Origin: Lytechinus variegatus | Taxonomy: Eukaryota > Echinodermata > Echinoidea > Temnopleuroida > Toxopneustidae | Assembly (NCBI RefSeq): GCF_018143015.1 | Contig: NC_054741.1 | Coordinates: 16,553,736 to 16,617,735 of the forward strand | Direction of reading: 5' to 3' | Length of the DNA: 64,000 bases | In this document: positions 35,701 to 45,600 of the stretch, in pieces | How positions within the stretch are numbered: the first letter of the stretch is position 1 | How the letters are laid out: each line of letters starts with the position of its first letter | Notes under the pieces: generated by a model | Told to the model about the DNA's origin: nothing | Seen by the model: only the letters and a program-made list of their open reading frames with translations | Databases searched by the model: none | Program-made: the position numbers and the translations under genes

Positions 35701-38292
35701 TGTTTATAAGCTAAGAGCGACTTTAAAAACGACTGGTGATCCTTTCTTGTGGTAAAAGGTATACACCATTATGTTCATTGGTGATTGGTTAGCACGTAAG
35801 AAAGGATCACCATCAACAGCTTTATGAAATGGTTACCTGGGCTCTGTAACACAAAGCTTAGCGATGAATGGCAAATGTGAAAGAATACTTCTGATTGGTT
35901 CCTGGTCAGTATTTTCAACCAAATGCGCGGGTAACGTTGATCTTGATTGGTCAGTCCATTTAGGGATTGATCGCTAATCTTTGTGTTACGCAGCCCAGGT
36001 GTAGGAAATGGGAAACTGGTAAGGAGATATTCCTTGGAATACTTGAGCGCCTGATCAGCGTAGACAAGCGAGAGCCAGGGTAGTATGCAGTGCTTAATAG
36101 GAACATCGTATTATGACTATTGTTGTTGGTGTTATTGTCATTATCATGATTATTAAGTACATGCATATTTATATCATGTTTTCATTCTGTTGAGTCCTTG
36201 TCTTTTACTTTAGTTCGAGATCTTACATGGCCTCTCCTTTGAATACACCACACTTGAGGGATAGAGGAAAACACCCTACCCCAGAGATTAGGAGACCAAC
36301 ATCACTCAGAGAGACGTCAAACAGGTAGGAATCTCGCAGTAAAAACATATCTTTTAAAAATACTACTGTTGAGGTCAAGTATTGCTATGAAGTTACAAAT
36401 TATTGTATGATTGCTGCAATGAATTCACAATTTATAGTACATTGCCTCTACAGGGTTGAAATTTGTAGTTCATTGCAACTGTAAATTCACTCTAGCATAT
36501 TGCTGCAATTTTGCAATTCGTAATGGAATTTTGTCAGATAAGGAATCAACCCATAGGATACTGAGCTTTTGAGATTCATGTAGATTTTGTACAGGGAATA
36601 TCCAGTTCCAGTAGGCAATGGGATAAGTTTTCTGGATTTTTCTTACAATCAGGAATTGAGGGAATAAGGGGAAAATTTTCAGCCCTTATCCCTGATTGCT
36701 GAACATTTTGGGGGAAGAATTTATTTAGAAAAGATTCAAATATGCACTAGTGAAGCAGGGAAAAAAATATCTTAGTACCAGAACTTCATTAAGCTTTTTT
36801 TTTCTCTTTGAACCAATCACACACATAATTCCTAGGAAAGGCCCGGTTCCTGTCTACCGGAAGGATATCCCAAAGAAACCTGCAGTTCCAGGATCAAGGA
36901 AGCCCCCAACTGCACCCAGCCTACCTAAGAGCCTGACAAGGGGTATCTTCACACACTTCTCCAAGGCAAGAGTTCCCCGTAATGCCTTGACTGCGCTTGA
37001 TGAAGTGTGAGTAAGAAACAGCCTTGACTGATCATGTGTATCTTTATCCTGAATAAATATGTTACAATAAAATAAAAATAAAAATCGTAGATGGGATCTT
37101 CCTCTTAGCTGTCAGATGTTTCTGATTAAAGGGGGCCATATTCATAAAACCCTAAGTCACACTTGGCCCCCTCCCCCTGGATCCACCTCAAATTATATTA
37201 CATTAATAATTGACGGAGTATTGCTAGGCAAATCAATTAACAAAGGAAGTGCAATGTATTTGCAGTGAGTTCCACATGTTTCAGTCATCCATTGCCATTA
37301 CCGGTATATAATAGCTTCCGTATATGGATACCACCTGAAGTTACTGAGGTTATGGTCTGTTGTGTTATATATATTATAGTAATAGCTGGATTTATAAAGG
37401 TTTAAAAAGTTAAACCAGAGTTGGTAAGTTACCTTATTAAATACCAACTGAGACGATTTAAAACATGAAATAGCACATAGTGATGTAGGAATGTTCATTT
37501 TAATTGTACCTTTCACAGTTCAAGTAAGTTTTTCAAGAACGTATCCAAAGATCTGATGGCCTATTGTAAGCATGCTGGGAGGCAAACCATAGAGCAAGCT
37601 GATGTTGAACTCCTCATGCATAGGTATGTAGCTTTATGATTATATTAATAACACTAATGGTTGACCCATAGGAGAGTGAGTGAGGAAGTGTGTAAATGAC
37701 ATATGCCTGTATTCTGAAGTCAGGTTTAACTTAGACCATGGACTAACTCTGTACTAAAATCATGGGAAGCCAAAACTGTTGAAATTTTCATTACGTTGTA
37801 TGTTTCTCATGTTTACTGTGCTCTTTCCTGATTCATTGATGGTGAAGACAATCACCTGTTTATAATTCCTAGACAATTATGAAGGATTTGAGAGCCAAAT
37901 GAGCTGAAATATGATATCTCTACTGTTAGTGATTTATGTAACAATTGGTTATCCATACTTAAACCACAACTTTAAACCCTGAGTTAAAGTTAATCCGGAC
38001 TTGAGAATATGGGCCCCAGGGACTATGGAAAATGGATGTTAAAGCATAATCAGCCAGTATCCATTTTGTAAGACAGGGCCCCAAATTGTAAATATATACA
38101 TATCACATGCCTGCTGCTTCATTCAATGGCTAAATTGTATATATTCTTTTTGCTTTTAGGCAACGCCTAGTCTCGGACAAGGAGCCTCTACAGAGCCTCA
38201 TTGAGAAGTATCTTCCAATGGAATACAGGGAGGAACTCATTCCAATCGCAAGGTCTGGAAATAAAGTCTATCCAAAGATGCCAAAGAAATGA
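29646..38292 (+). CDS. CENPT: Centromere protein T (CENP-T)
   Basis: Inner-kinetochore protein of the CCAN. Its C-terminal histone fold pairs with CENP-W on centromeric DNA, and its N-terminal tail recruits the Ndc80 complex after CDK phosphorylation. Eleven exons join without any frame conflict to 568 residues (human: 561). The N-terminus carries basic SP/TP-rich sequence with three TPR-(T/G)-L motifs (NVTPRTLIQGFLQTAQ, AKTPRTLPKP, NPTPRGLITGFLKA), resembling the human TPRTLL Ndc80-binding repeats. The middle is charged, Ser-rich and then acidic (EEEMDIEDDDGVFDEE). The C-terminus is the histone fold: SLTRGIFTHFSKARVPRNAL, DLMAYCKHAGRQTIEQADVE, QRLVSDKEPLQSLIEKYLPM, ending with the CENP-T extension ELIPIARSGNKVYP. 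Identification is firm. Confidence 0.95.
30301..30541 (+). CDS. CENPT: CENP-T coding exon 2
   Basis: Acceptor GATATTTTAG ends at 30300, donor GTTAGC at 30542. Basic and rich in TP/SP sites: IQGFLQTAQTIRQSPRKRAR, KTPRTLPKPAPSNRRRSNR, then NPTPRGLITGFLKA. Candidate CDK-regulated Ndc80 docking region. Confidence 0.92.
30845..31278 (-). mobile_element. tRNA-derived SINE, family 1, in a CENP-T intron
   Basis: The minus-strand head GTTGGCTCAGTCGGTAAAGC has an A box and GTGGGTTCGAGTCCACCC a B box. The body is about 330 bp, and the tail GCTATACAAATGATG is followed by CATCATCATCAT. The same body, without the head, recurs on the + strand at 59355-59560. The 140-codon + strand frame is an artefact of the body. 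Confidence 0.8.
31464..31569 (+). CDS. CENPT: CENP-T coding exon 3
   Basis: Acceptor GACTACAG ends at 31463, donor GTAACC at 31570. Encodes ADIQTPAVHIGTRRSSPLKQ then PTPSVQRNAFQDRAE, continuing the SP/TP-rich tail. Phase 1 in, 2 out. Confidence 0.85.
31931..32186 (+). CDS. CENPT: CENP-T coding exon 4
   Basis: Acceptor TTTTACCAG ends at 31930, donor GTAAGT at 32187. Encodes a charged, Arg/Glu-rich stretch beginning TNSSSVESPIDHALSRFI and including EEFAERVRDRIGQEESEVTT; likely disordered. Confidence 0.87.
32505..32661 (+). CDS. CENPT: CENP-T coding exon 5
   Basis: Acceptor CTTATAG ends at 32504, donor GTACTT at 32662. Encodes PKKGYRIQSFVEDPASERSS, then a Ser/Arg run (RSSRSRRSLLLENSSF) and VPDDSVSEMR. 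Low-complexity linker. Confidence 0.85.
33471..33659 (+). CDS. CENPT: CENP-T coding exon 6
   Basis: Acceptor GTACCATAG ends at 33470, donor GTGATG at 33660. Ser-rich then repeated acidic/basic units of the type DESRQDESRREESRQDE, an internal short-period protein repeat. Phase 1 both sides. Confidence 0.85.
34720..34888 (+). CDS. CENPT: CENP-T coding exon 7 (acidic)
   Basis: Acceptor CTTAAAG ends at 34719, donor GTAAGC at 34889. Encodes GNETDNETNDETPDDGMDQE and EEMDIEDDDGVFDEENVIAP. The polypyrimidine tract is weak, but phase (1 in, 2 out) fits both neighbours. Confidence 0.82.
35685..35833. mobile_element. Small hairpin MITE of the TTTCATAAAGCTG family
   Basis: GTGTTTCATAAAGCTGTTTA faces the inverse CAGCTTTATGAAAT. 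Inner GGTGATCCTTTCTTG faces AAGAAAGGATCACC. Same family as the ends of 8671-10016. Confidence 0.7.
35838..35999. mobile_element. MITE with GGGCTCTGTAACACAAAG ends
   Basis: CTGGGCTCTGTAACACAAAG / CTTAGCGAT on the left and ATCGCTAATCTTTGTGTTAC / GCAGCCCAG on the right are inverted copies about 30 bp long. Abuts the preceding MITE within the same SINE target. Confidence 0.7.
36214..36324 (+). CDS. CENPT: CENP-T coding exon 8
   Basis: Acceptor TTACTTTAG ends at 36213, donor GTAGGA at 36325. Encodes SRSYMASPLNTPHLRDRGKH and PTPEIRRPTSLRETSN; further SP/TP sites. Phase 2 both sides. Confidence 0.85.
36836..37006 (+). CDS. CENPT: CENP-T coding exon 9 (start of histone fold)
   Basis: Acceptor ATTCCTAG ends at 36835, donor GTGAGT at 37007. 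Basic linker KGPVPVYRKDIPKKPAVPGS, then PKSLTRGIFTHFSKARVPRN and ALTALDEV, corresponding to the pre-helix and first helix of the CENP-T histone fold. Confidence 0.92.
37519..37623 (+). CDS. CENPT: CENP-T coding exon 10 (histone fold helix 2)
   Basis: Acceptor TTTCACAG ends at 37518, donor GTATGT at 37624. Encodes SSKFFKNVSKDLMAYCKHAG and RQTIEQADVELLMH, matching human DLEVFAAHAGRKTVKPEDLE. Confidence 0.94.
37705..38015. mobile_element. Degraded MITE, GCCTGTATTC family
   Basis: TGCCTGTATTCTGAAGTCAG and GGTTTAAC near 37705 face GTTAATCCGGACTTGAGAAT and ATGGGC near 38010, with inner CCATGGACTAAC-like blocks. Related to 40545-40925 and 58688-58920. Confidence 0.5.
38160..38292 (+). CDS. CENPT: CENP-T last coding exon (histone fold helix 3 and tail)
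   Basis: Acceptor TGCTTTTAG ends at 38159; TGA at 38290-38292. Encodes QRLVSDKEPLQSLIEKYLPM, EYREELIPIARSGNKVYPKM and PKK, matching human QGLVTDQVSLHVLVERHLPL. Directly after the stop is a partial copy of this exon (38293-38391). Confidence 0.95.
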
Positions 38293-38391
38293 ATAACTTT
38301 TGAAGATTCAAAACAATATGAGCTTCCCATTCAAAGCATCATTGATAAGTATCTTCCATTGAAATACTATAAGCGAGAAGAGCGTAAATGA
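38293..38391 (+). pseudogene. In-frame partial duplicate of the CENP-T C-terminal segment after the stop codon
   Basis: The frame after TGA 38290 stays open for 32 codons to a second TGA at 38389, ending LPIQSIIDKYLPLKYYKREE and RK. This copies the exon's PLQSLIEKYLPMEYREE at a 140-bp offset, and the nucleotides match as well (GATAAGTATCTTCCATTGAA against GAGAAGTATCTTCCAATGGA). It is a short tandem duplication in the 3' UTR. Read-through would add it to the protein, but nothing shows that this happens. Confidence 0.7.
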
Positions 38392-40157
38392 TGTATAGTG
38401 CACGGTCGTAGGGACGTAGGATGAGCACAATCATCTTTCCAGACATAAAGTGGTGCATGGATGTGAATTTATTTAGCAAGACAAATTTTATTTCTCAGAT
38501 CTTTATCTTGGCAAAAGGTTCCATTTTCCATTAATACAGCCCAATCTGTAGCTTTGCGAAATTCTAGCAAGTCTGGCTTATTTGGGCAGGAGCTTGATAT
38601 TTAATATTAATTTCAGTTGCCGCAAGTAAGGCAAATTGTGTATCATAATTATCATGCTTCTGCAAGTCCTGTATGCCTGTCCATTATCTTTTTTACTCTC
38701 TCTCTCTCTCCTTGGTTTCTCTAACCTTATTCTCTATGCCACACTTATCATTTTACTGCCTTTATTTAAACCCAAATTCATATTGTGCTAAATTGTAAAG
38801 ATCGCAATGTGGAGTGGAGCAACTGTTGACACCTACAGGTGAACTCCCAAAGAGTCCCAATATGTCTGAGGATTGAATAGCCGTACAACATTATAGGCAG
38901 TAAACTTGAAATAAGGTTATCATGTGCATTCTTGTTTGAGAGAACACATAGATGTAAACAGTTCTTAATTGTAGTGAAGTGAGAGCCATTAATAGGATTG
39001 CGTATGATCTGAAACTTATCTGATTTGTAATCAAGATGCATATCTTACCTTTCAAAAAATGAGTTTTGTACTTTGTCCAGAGACTAAGGCAAGGAAAATT
39101 GATTAATCATTATAAAAATTCTTAAATTTCATACTATTGCTATTTATAGCTTACTGTGAAGCATGGTTAACTATGATAGTCCCATGGTATTTTAATACTC
39201 TTTCAATTCCTGTCATGATGCTCCCCCTCAACCTTGGTCATGAATTGCACAATCAAGATAAACAAAATTCCTCCTCCTCTTCCCCCCCAAAAAAAAATGT
39301 GATCTATGGGGTTGCATAGCTGAATTTCACGAAATCAAATTTGGTTGAATATGAATTGAGCAATGAATCATGCAATCAAGACAAAACCCCCCCCCCCAAA
39401 AAAAAAAAAAAATCCTGTGATCTATTAGGTTGCATAGCTGAATTTCACTAAATCAATTTATTTGATTGATTATGAATTAATTATGCTAATTTATGCATGA
39501 AAATAAAGATTTAAATCATTTGACTGTAAATCTAGAAATAGGGCCCTTTAACTTAGGCAAATTTAGTGTAAAAAGATGTGTGAGACTTGAAAGTGAAAAG
39601 TCAGCACGTAGGGAAGTCAGAATATTTCGCCCGGCTGAATGGCCATGGAAAATGTCCAACAGATCATTTCAGGGTCAAGTGTAAGGTGTAAATTTTGGGG
39701 GCTAACTTGGCATTCAGATTATACAACCTACAATAACATTGCACTTTTAGTTTTAGCCACTTTAGTTGAAGTTTTAGAACAGCATTCAAATTAATTTTGA
39801 ATTCAGAACTTTGTTTATGTAGGTTGTATTGCCATGATAATTATTTTTAAAGTAATCCACATTGAAATGTGTTTATTTTTTGTCATTTTAATGAATGAAT
39901 TATGTCACACATTGCTTGGTAGTTCAATTGCTTTTCAAAATTCATGTATGATATTATCCATGTTTGAAAAATGGTATTTTAAATGATTTTACATGTGACT
40001 TTTGTAATACTTTGAAGCTTCCCCTGCCATCAAGGTTTGTGTTATTTTTAATGTCCTTATGTTCTGTCCTATTTATACAAGTTACACGTAGTCAACTTGT
40101 TTCCATGTACCGTATATCATTGTGAAATGTGAAGTAAACTATATTAACGTAAATAAA
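38392..40157 (+). other. CENPT: CENP-T 3' UTR (inferred)
   Basis: No further coding segment. Contains a direct duplication of about 130 bp (39235-39360 and 39366-39485, sharing GATCTAT..GGTTGCATAGCTG and GAATTTCAC.AAATCAA), each with a C-run/A-run block. Where transcription ends is inferred from AATAAA at 40152. Confidence 0.4.
40152..40157 (+). terminator. CENPT: Candidate CENP-T poly(A) signal
   Basis: AATAAA followed by a GT-rich stretch (GTGATGG, GTTGTTATTATCTGTATGT). Earlier AATAAA-like sites are not excluded. Confidence 0.35.
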
Positions 40158-40544
40158 GTGATGGTAACCTAGCATTCATATGTTGTTATTATCTGTATGT
40201 ATCTGAATCGTTGTTGGATAATCATCCTGAATGATGTTTTATAAATCTTCTTGGAAGTTATGAGTCGTAACCTTGTTGGGTACGAAACCAGATTCCAAGT
40301 AACATTAGGTGATTTCAAGTTCAGTGTTGACCTATTGGTGTTGGTGTTTTTTTTTTTACACGAGTATAACACCAAACATGAAATGAAGATGGTCCTGAAA
40401 ACTAGTTTATAAGATGTCAATAATGTGATCTGGATCAGTTTTACATGCTAAAAATAGATTTTGGAGCTAGGGGAAGCAATGCAAATTCAAATTCCAACAC
40501 TAACACCAACACCAATAATGCCAACACCGGACTTGAAATCACCC

Positions 40545-40925
40545 ATTGATTCCCATAGTAAAAGTTGAAATCCAGTCTCTGTGGCCTGTATTCTGGAAAA
40601 ATGTTTCAATTGTACCATGGTACCAAACCATGGACTATGCAGATTTTCATACATATAAAGCTTGTTTCATCGCGTTCACTGAAACGCATGCTTAAGTTTG
40701 CTAAAAGGGAAGCGCGATAATATGATAAATCTACATAATCCATGGTTTTATGGATAAATGGTTTAGTAATAAAAATCAAGACATCATCGCAACTAAGACC
40801 GAATTGCAATGTATTTACAAGGTAATAAGGTAAAAAAATGTTCAAACAATAACACAGATAATTACAAAATATACCATGGTAAAATTGAAACCTTTTTCCA
40901 GAATACAGGCCTCAGAGACTGGATG
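40545..40925. mobile_element. MITE, GCCTGTATTC/CCATGG family
   Basis: Left GGCCTGTATTCTGGAAAAAT and TTCAATTGTACCATGG face right CCATGGTAAAATTGAAACC and TTTTTCCAGAATACAGGCC. Inverted similarity continues outward through CCAGTCTCTG / CAGAGACTGG, so the element may be nested in a larger palindrome. Confidence 0.75.
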
Positions 40926-41211
40926 TTAAAACTGAAAAAGTAGGTATATCTTCAAAGAGACTTGCAGTTACCTGTATGTCAGTGTCACAATAAGATTTAA
41001 GAAATAGCTTTATAATGCTTTGAAAAGTTTAATTAAATCTGTCTCAGATTACGCATGACATCACATGGATAGAATGGTTAATCCTGTAAAAAAAAGAAGT
41101 TCAAATCTGATCTCTTAAGAAGCATGTGAATGTGAAGTTTGTCATTTCTCAAGATTTCATTAGAAAGTTCACACCCACTATACTAGAACAGGAAAATTCT
41201 GTTTAGATATC

Positions 41212-41261
41212 TATGGAAGCTTAAAGGTGCCACCCAGATGTTTAGATAACCATCTTGTCAT
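41212..41261 (+). mobile_element. Solo terminus of the giant hairpin element family
   Basis: TATGGAAGCTTAAAGGTGCC, ACCCAGATGTTTAGATAACC and ATCTTGTCATG match the first about 50 bp of 24924-26051 with a few differences. No opposite arm or tandem units follow. Confidence 0.65.
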
Positions 41262-41269
41262 GCCTAGGG

Positions 41270-42050
41270 GAAGGCGGGGTAAGTTAAGCATAGGGGCAAG
41301 TTGAGCCACCAGCCCCAGGCCAATAATGGGTCCGACATTGTGGTGATGTCATATATTGATAACCACTAACCCCACCATATTTTTTTCAACTTGAAACAAA
41401 AAGTGTTTTTTAGAGGGAAAATCACAAATTTCAGCCAAAAAAGTAGAAAAGGGTGTGAAATAGATCAGTGCTTTTTGCCCACACATGTATTTAAATATAA
41501 TAAAGAAATAAGAACAATATTGTTAGTCCAGGTATGGATTCACATTCTTGTCATAGTCTTACATGATGAATGCATAAGAAATGTGTGGATGTAAAAATAT
41601 TGCATAAAGTTCGGACTGGTGTAAGTTGAGCCAGAAAACATGGGCAAGTTGAGCCATGGTAATTCTTATGGTAATGTATAAGAGAAAAAAAAAAATCTTT
41701 AAAAATGCCATTGATATGCAGGCAGAAAGGAGCAAAACTACATGACAGTTATTTTACTTTTAGAGGATGTTAGTATTTATAGAGAATTAGCAAGTGAAAA
41801 TACTTTAAATGAATAAATTGGCATGCTGGTTCTTCCAGCATACATTTTGTACATTGTTTTTTTTTTCATTTTTTTAGTTTCTTTTTTTTTCTTTCTGCCT
41901 TTTAATTCATTGTTTTCTTTTATTTCGCTTTCCTGAATATATTTGTTTGAATGAGGAGAAGAAGTTGAAAATTTTCGGGGGGGGGGGGGGGGGGAGGGAG
42001 AAAAGGGGGTGGCGATCAATGATCAATCAATATATTGTTGTCCCAATGCT
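41270..42050. repeat. AAGTTGAGCC-rich repeat
   Basis: Four copies of (T/C)AAGTTGAGCCA-like sequence at 41306, 41618, 41643 and (diverged) 41281 lie in AT-rich DNA, ending with CCCAATGCTTAACCTC. A long G run sits at 41978-41994. Probably an old dispersed repeat. Confidence 0.4.
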
Positions 42051-42631
42051 TAACCTCAGGATTTACAAACCCACCTTAAATAAGTTTTATCCATTGGCCA
42101 AATTTATACCTTATTAAAAGTATTTTGGCATGTTTTTTCAACAACCTTGCCCCTATCAATTATATATATATCCTATAAATTGTTTTTTTTTTACAAACAC
42201 ATGTACCTACCTTTTTTCAGTGAAATTTGCTTTTTTATTTTGACACCATAAATGAGTGACACACCATTATCTGCTAAAAATTCCTTAATTCATTTTTTTA
42301 TTACTCGTGTGTGCAACAATATGAACTTGATCTTGAGTGCCTCCCTGCATTTTTCCAAAAACTTTCTCAGATATTTCTGCTTTTATGAAAACAATTTTTT
42401 TCTGATGGAATGCTAGTGGTTACTATACAATAACACTATACACACAGATGCTAGTGTACTGACGTCGGTATCATAACAATGAAATGTCACTCCCCCCCCA
42501 AAAAAAAATCCCTAGAATCTTTTTTTTTTTTCATTTAAGGTTTGCTATATTAACATTACCATGAAACATTTTCTGCTGTTGTTGGGAACATCGCGTAATT
42601 TGTAGTCGATATCATCAGGAAAATCACTATA

Positions 42632-42693
42632 ATGGCAGCATCCAGGGGAAGTCCGGTGATTGACAAAGCCAAGAAATATGATCGCCAATTGAG
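42632..42693 (+). CDS. NAE1: NAE1 exon 1
   Basis: ATG at 42632 in ACTATAATGG; donor GTATTT at 42694. Encodes [20 protein letters not shown] with two bases of the next Arg codon. No TATA box is visible upstream. Confidence 0.88.
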
Positions 42694-45600
42694 GTATTTG
42701 TTGATTAAATAAATAACCATAGTCTAAGATATTTCAGACACGTAATATCCCTCTAAAACCGGCGCACATAGCACCGGTTTTAGATGAATTTTTATTAAGC
42801 TCATTCACATCACCAACGCGTGCAATCTGTTATACACACAACTTGTGTAGGCGATCTCACGATTCCTTGAGAAATGAGTTCGATCAGCACACAAGCGAAG
42901 TTACCTACTTATGGCTAAGCTACAGCACATAAGCTGTGCAAATTTTATAGCAATATAGAACGCCCACTCATTCAATGAACAAGGTTATATAATATAACCT
43001 TGTTCTCACTTATATCTCCATGTGTGGCAAAGTAAGGGTGGCAATGTTTGGCTTATTTTCTCTTTTTCTTTGGGGCAAATGCTTGATTTTTTACACTGAA
43101 AGTTTCCATTACACATACAACTTGAGTGACTTATTTAAATTTGATTCTTTAAATTATTTTTTCTTAATTAAAAATAGAGATAAAAAAAATGAACATTTTC
43201 TTGCCATATTACTTTCCACCAATAGAGGGCGTACAAAAAAATATGCCCAAAATTCAAGTTTTTGAGCGCTCTTGTGTCTTGTGAATACAAAAATTATTCC
43301 CAAGTTACTAATGAAAAATAAATTGCAACTGTATGGAAATTGGTAATTTTGGTCACAAAAGTGATATTTTAATGATTTTTTTAAAGTATGTGCTCTGTAC
43401 AACATTGGCATACCATAGTCCTACCTGTAGATTCCCCACAGGCAGGGTGGTAGCAGTGAACAAGTGGCGAACGCCTAAGATTGAGAGATGCATGCACTGA
43501 GTGATGGGCTATTCAAAATTTACTTACATCATGTACATTTAAAAAACAATATAAGGCAGGAGAACAAAAATTTAGATAGCTTCTAACCTAAACGAGTCCA
43601 AAGACCAAACCAAGCTTTTTTGGGTGTGATATTGACACGGGGGTTTGACTTTAGTTTGAGACATGCATGCAAGTTATTACTAACCCCGCACATGCACTAC
43701 GCATGTGATTTCATAATGCATTTTGATGTATCTTTCATCACACGAATGTGAGGGAATAAAACACGCCAAAACTTATACATTTAAAAATTAATATTTTAAC
43801 GCTTACCTCCAAATTTTGGCCAAGATACTCTGTCCAAATACTTTGGTGGAAATCACGCAAACAAGAATCGAAATGCGAATTTTTCCTATCAGTCTCGATT
43901 CAAGTCGTAGGTGCATAATAGGAAATTGTAAAAAAAAAAATCAACAGGTTGTATCAACTCATCCTTAACCATTCGCCATAGAGCGAGCAAAGAAAGAAAG
44001 AAAGAAAGAAAGAAATAAAGAAAGAAAGAAAGAAGGAAAAGGGAGGAGGGAGGGAAGGAAGGGAAATAAAAAAAATTCAGGGAAAAGAATAAGAGGAAAA
44101 ATAAAATAAAGAATGAAAGGAGGAAAGAATGAAGGGAGGAGAGAATGAAACAAGAAAAATAATGGAAGGAGAGAAAGAATGAAAAGAAGTAAAGAAAAGT
44201 TTAAGGAAAGAAAGAATGAAGGAAATAAAAAAAATAAATTCAATAAAGAAGGAAAGTAAGAGAAAGAAAAATGAACACAGAGAGAAATGTCAAGGAAAAA
44301 AAAGATAGGAAATAAAAAATAGATGCAACAAAAAAAAGCAAGCAGGAAGGATAGGATGAAGAAAGAAGGATAGAAAAGAAGGAAGAGGAAAAAGTTTAAA
44401 CTTGAAGCAAAAAAAAAATCTAACAAAAATCATGATATTTCGGACGATCCTGGGACGTCTGCTCTTCCTGAGTGAGAGAGTTTGACTTACCAGTCTTCCC
44501 CCCCTGAACCAAACGTTGATCTTGCTTCCATTGTTGCTGTAATTTATCTTGGAATCAAGATAAATCCTTGCTGTAGGATCTTATTCAAAACTGGATAACT
44601 CTTTTGTTAAAGTCCATGTACAGATGTGCACTGTATACCTTGGTATTCTGTAGTCATGGTAGGTTGCCTGGCATTTCATTAGGCATGTTACCCATAGTAA
44701 CTAAACTGTAGGCATGATAGGTGGCCTGGTATTTCAGCAGGCTGGGTTGTCATAATAAGTAGACTATAGGTTAACAGGTGTGTGGATTACAGACTCTTTG
44801 TGTTACATATTTCTGTTTGATGTGCTGGCAAGAAAAGCCAAGCCAGCTCACTCAGACTTTTGATTTTGGAGAAGAAGGTCTCTGAATTGGGGTGTTTTCC
44901 TAACCAAGCAAAAGGGCGTTTGCCACCCGACCCAGTGCAGGCAGGTTCCTCTCTTCTCAATGCCGAAGTGTAAGTAATGTATATATTTTTAATGTTTATG
45001 CCATTCTTATGCTTAATATGGTATGTGTGTTTCCAGAAAGAAAGACAAATTTACATATATATATATTCTGCTCATTTTGTTACCAAATGACATATATATT
45101 TCCTATTTTACTCCATTCTTCTAAGTGAATATAATCATCCTTACAAAAAAAGAACAAAGTTGTATTTTGCTATTTAAAGTCATACAATTCTGTGTCATTT
45201 ATAAAAACCTTGTTTTTCAAATTATGATTATTTCATGTGATACTTCCGGTGAAGGAAATGTATTTTGCAAGTCTGTTAATGTCAATTATGTAATTGATCT
45301 ATGATTCAGAGAGAAAGATAATTATATTAGATTTCTCATCTGTTTTGTATTTTCTTGACTATCATAAAGCTCATGCTAATGGGAGCTTGTTATTTATTTA
45401 CTTTTATAATAAATATGACAGCTAATTTCAATAAGCTGATATCCTTGTGAATAGAATATTGTTAGGGCCTTTGCTGTTAAGTATTTAGTCTATTTCTATT
45501 TTAGACGGCTGTCAACATCAGGTCAGCCCAGGGTCAATGTAGAGTCAACGTAGGTCAGGGTCAAAAATCCCATAACAGAGGATTACAAAAAATCGAAACA

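Larger units (their letters stand above)
35570..36150 (+). mobile_element. SINE interrupted by two small inverted-repeat elements
   Basis: The left part shows a B-box-like GTCCGGGTTCAGCTCTC and CCTTTGACAAGGC, then CACTTTCCAACCAGGTG. The right part resumes at about 35997 with CAGGTGTAGGAAATGGGAAA and ends in an ATTATGACTATTGTTGTTG tail. Between them sit 35685-35833 and 35838-35999. The SINE is therefore the oldest of the three. Confidence 0.55.

Noticed and set aside
43965-44426. 153-codon minus-strand open frame
   Set aside because: Phe/Leu/Ser/Pro-only translation of a purine tract; low complexity.
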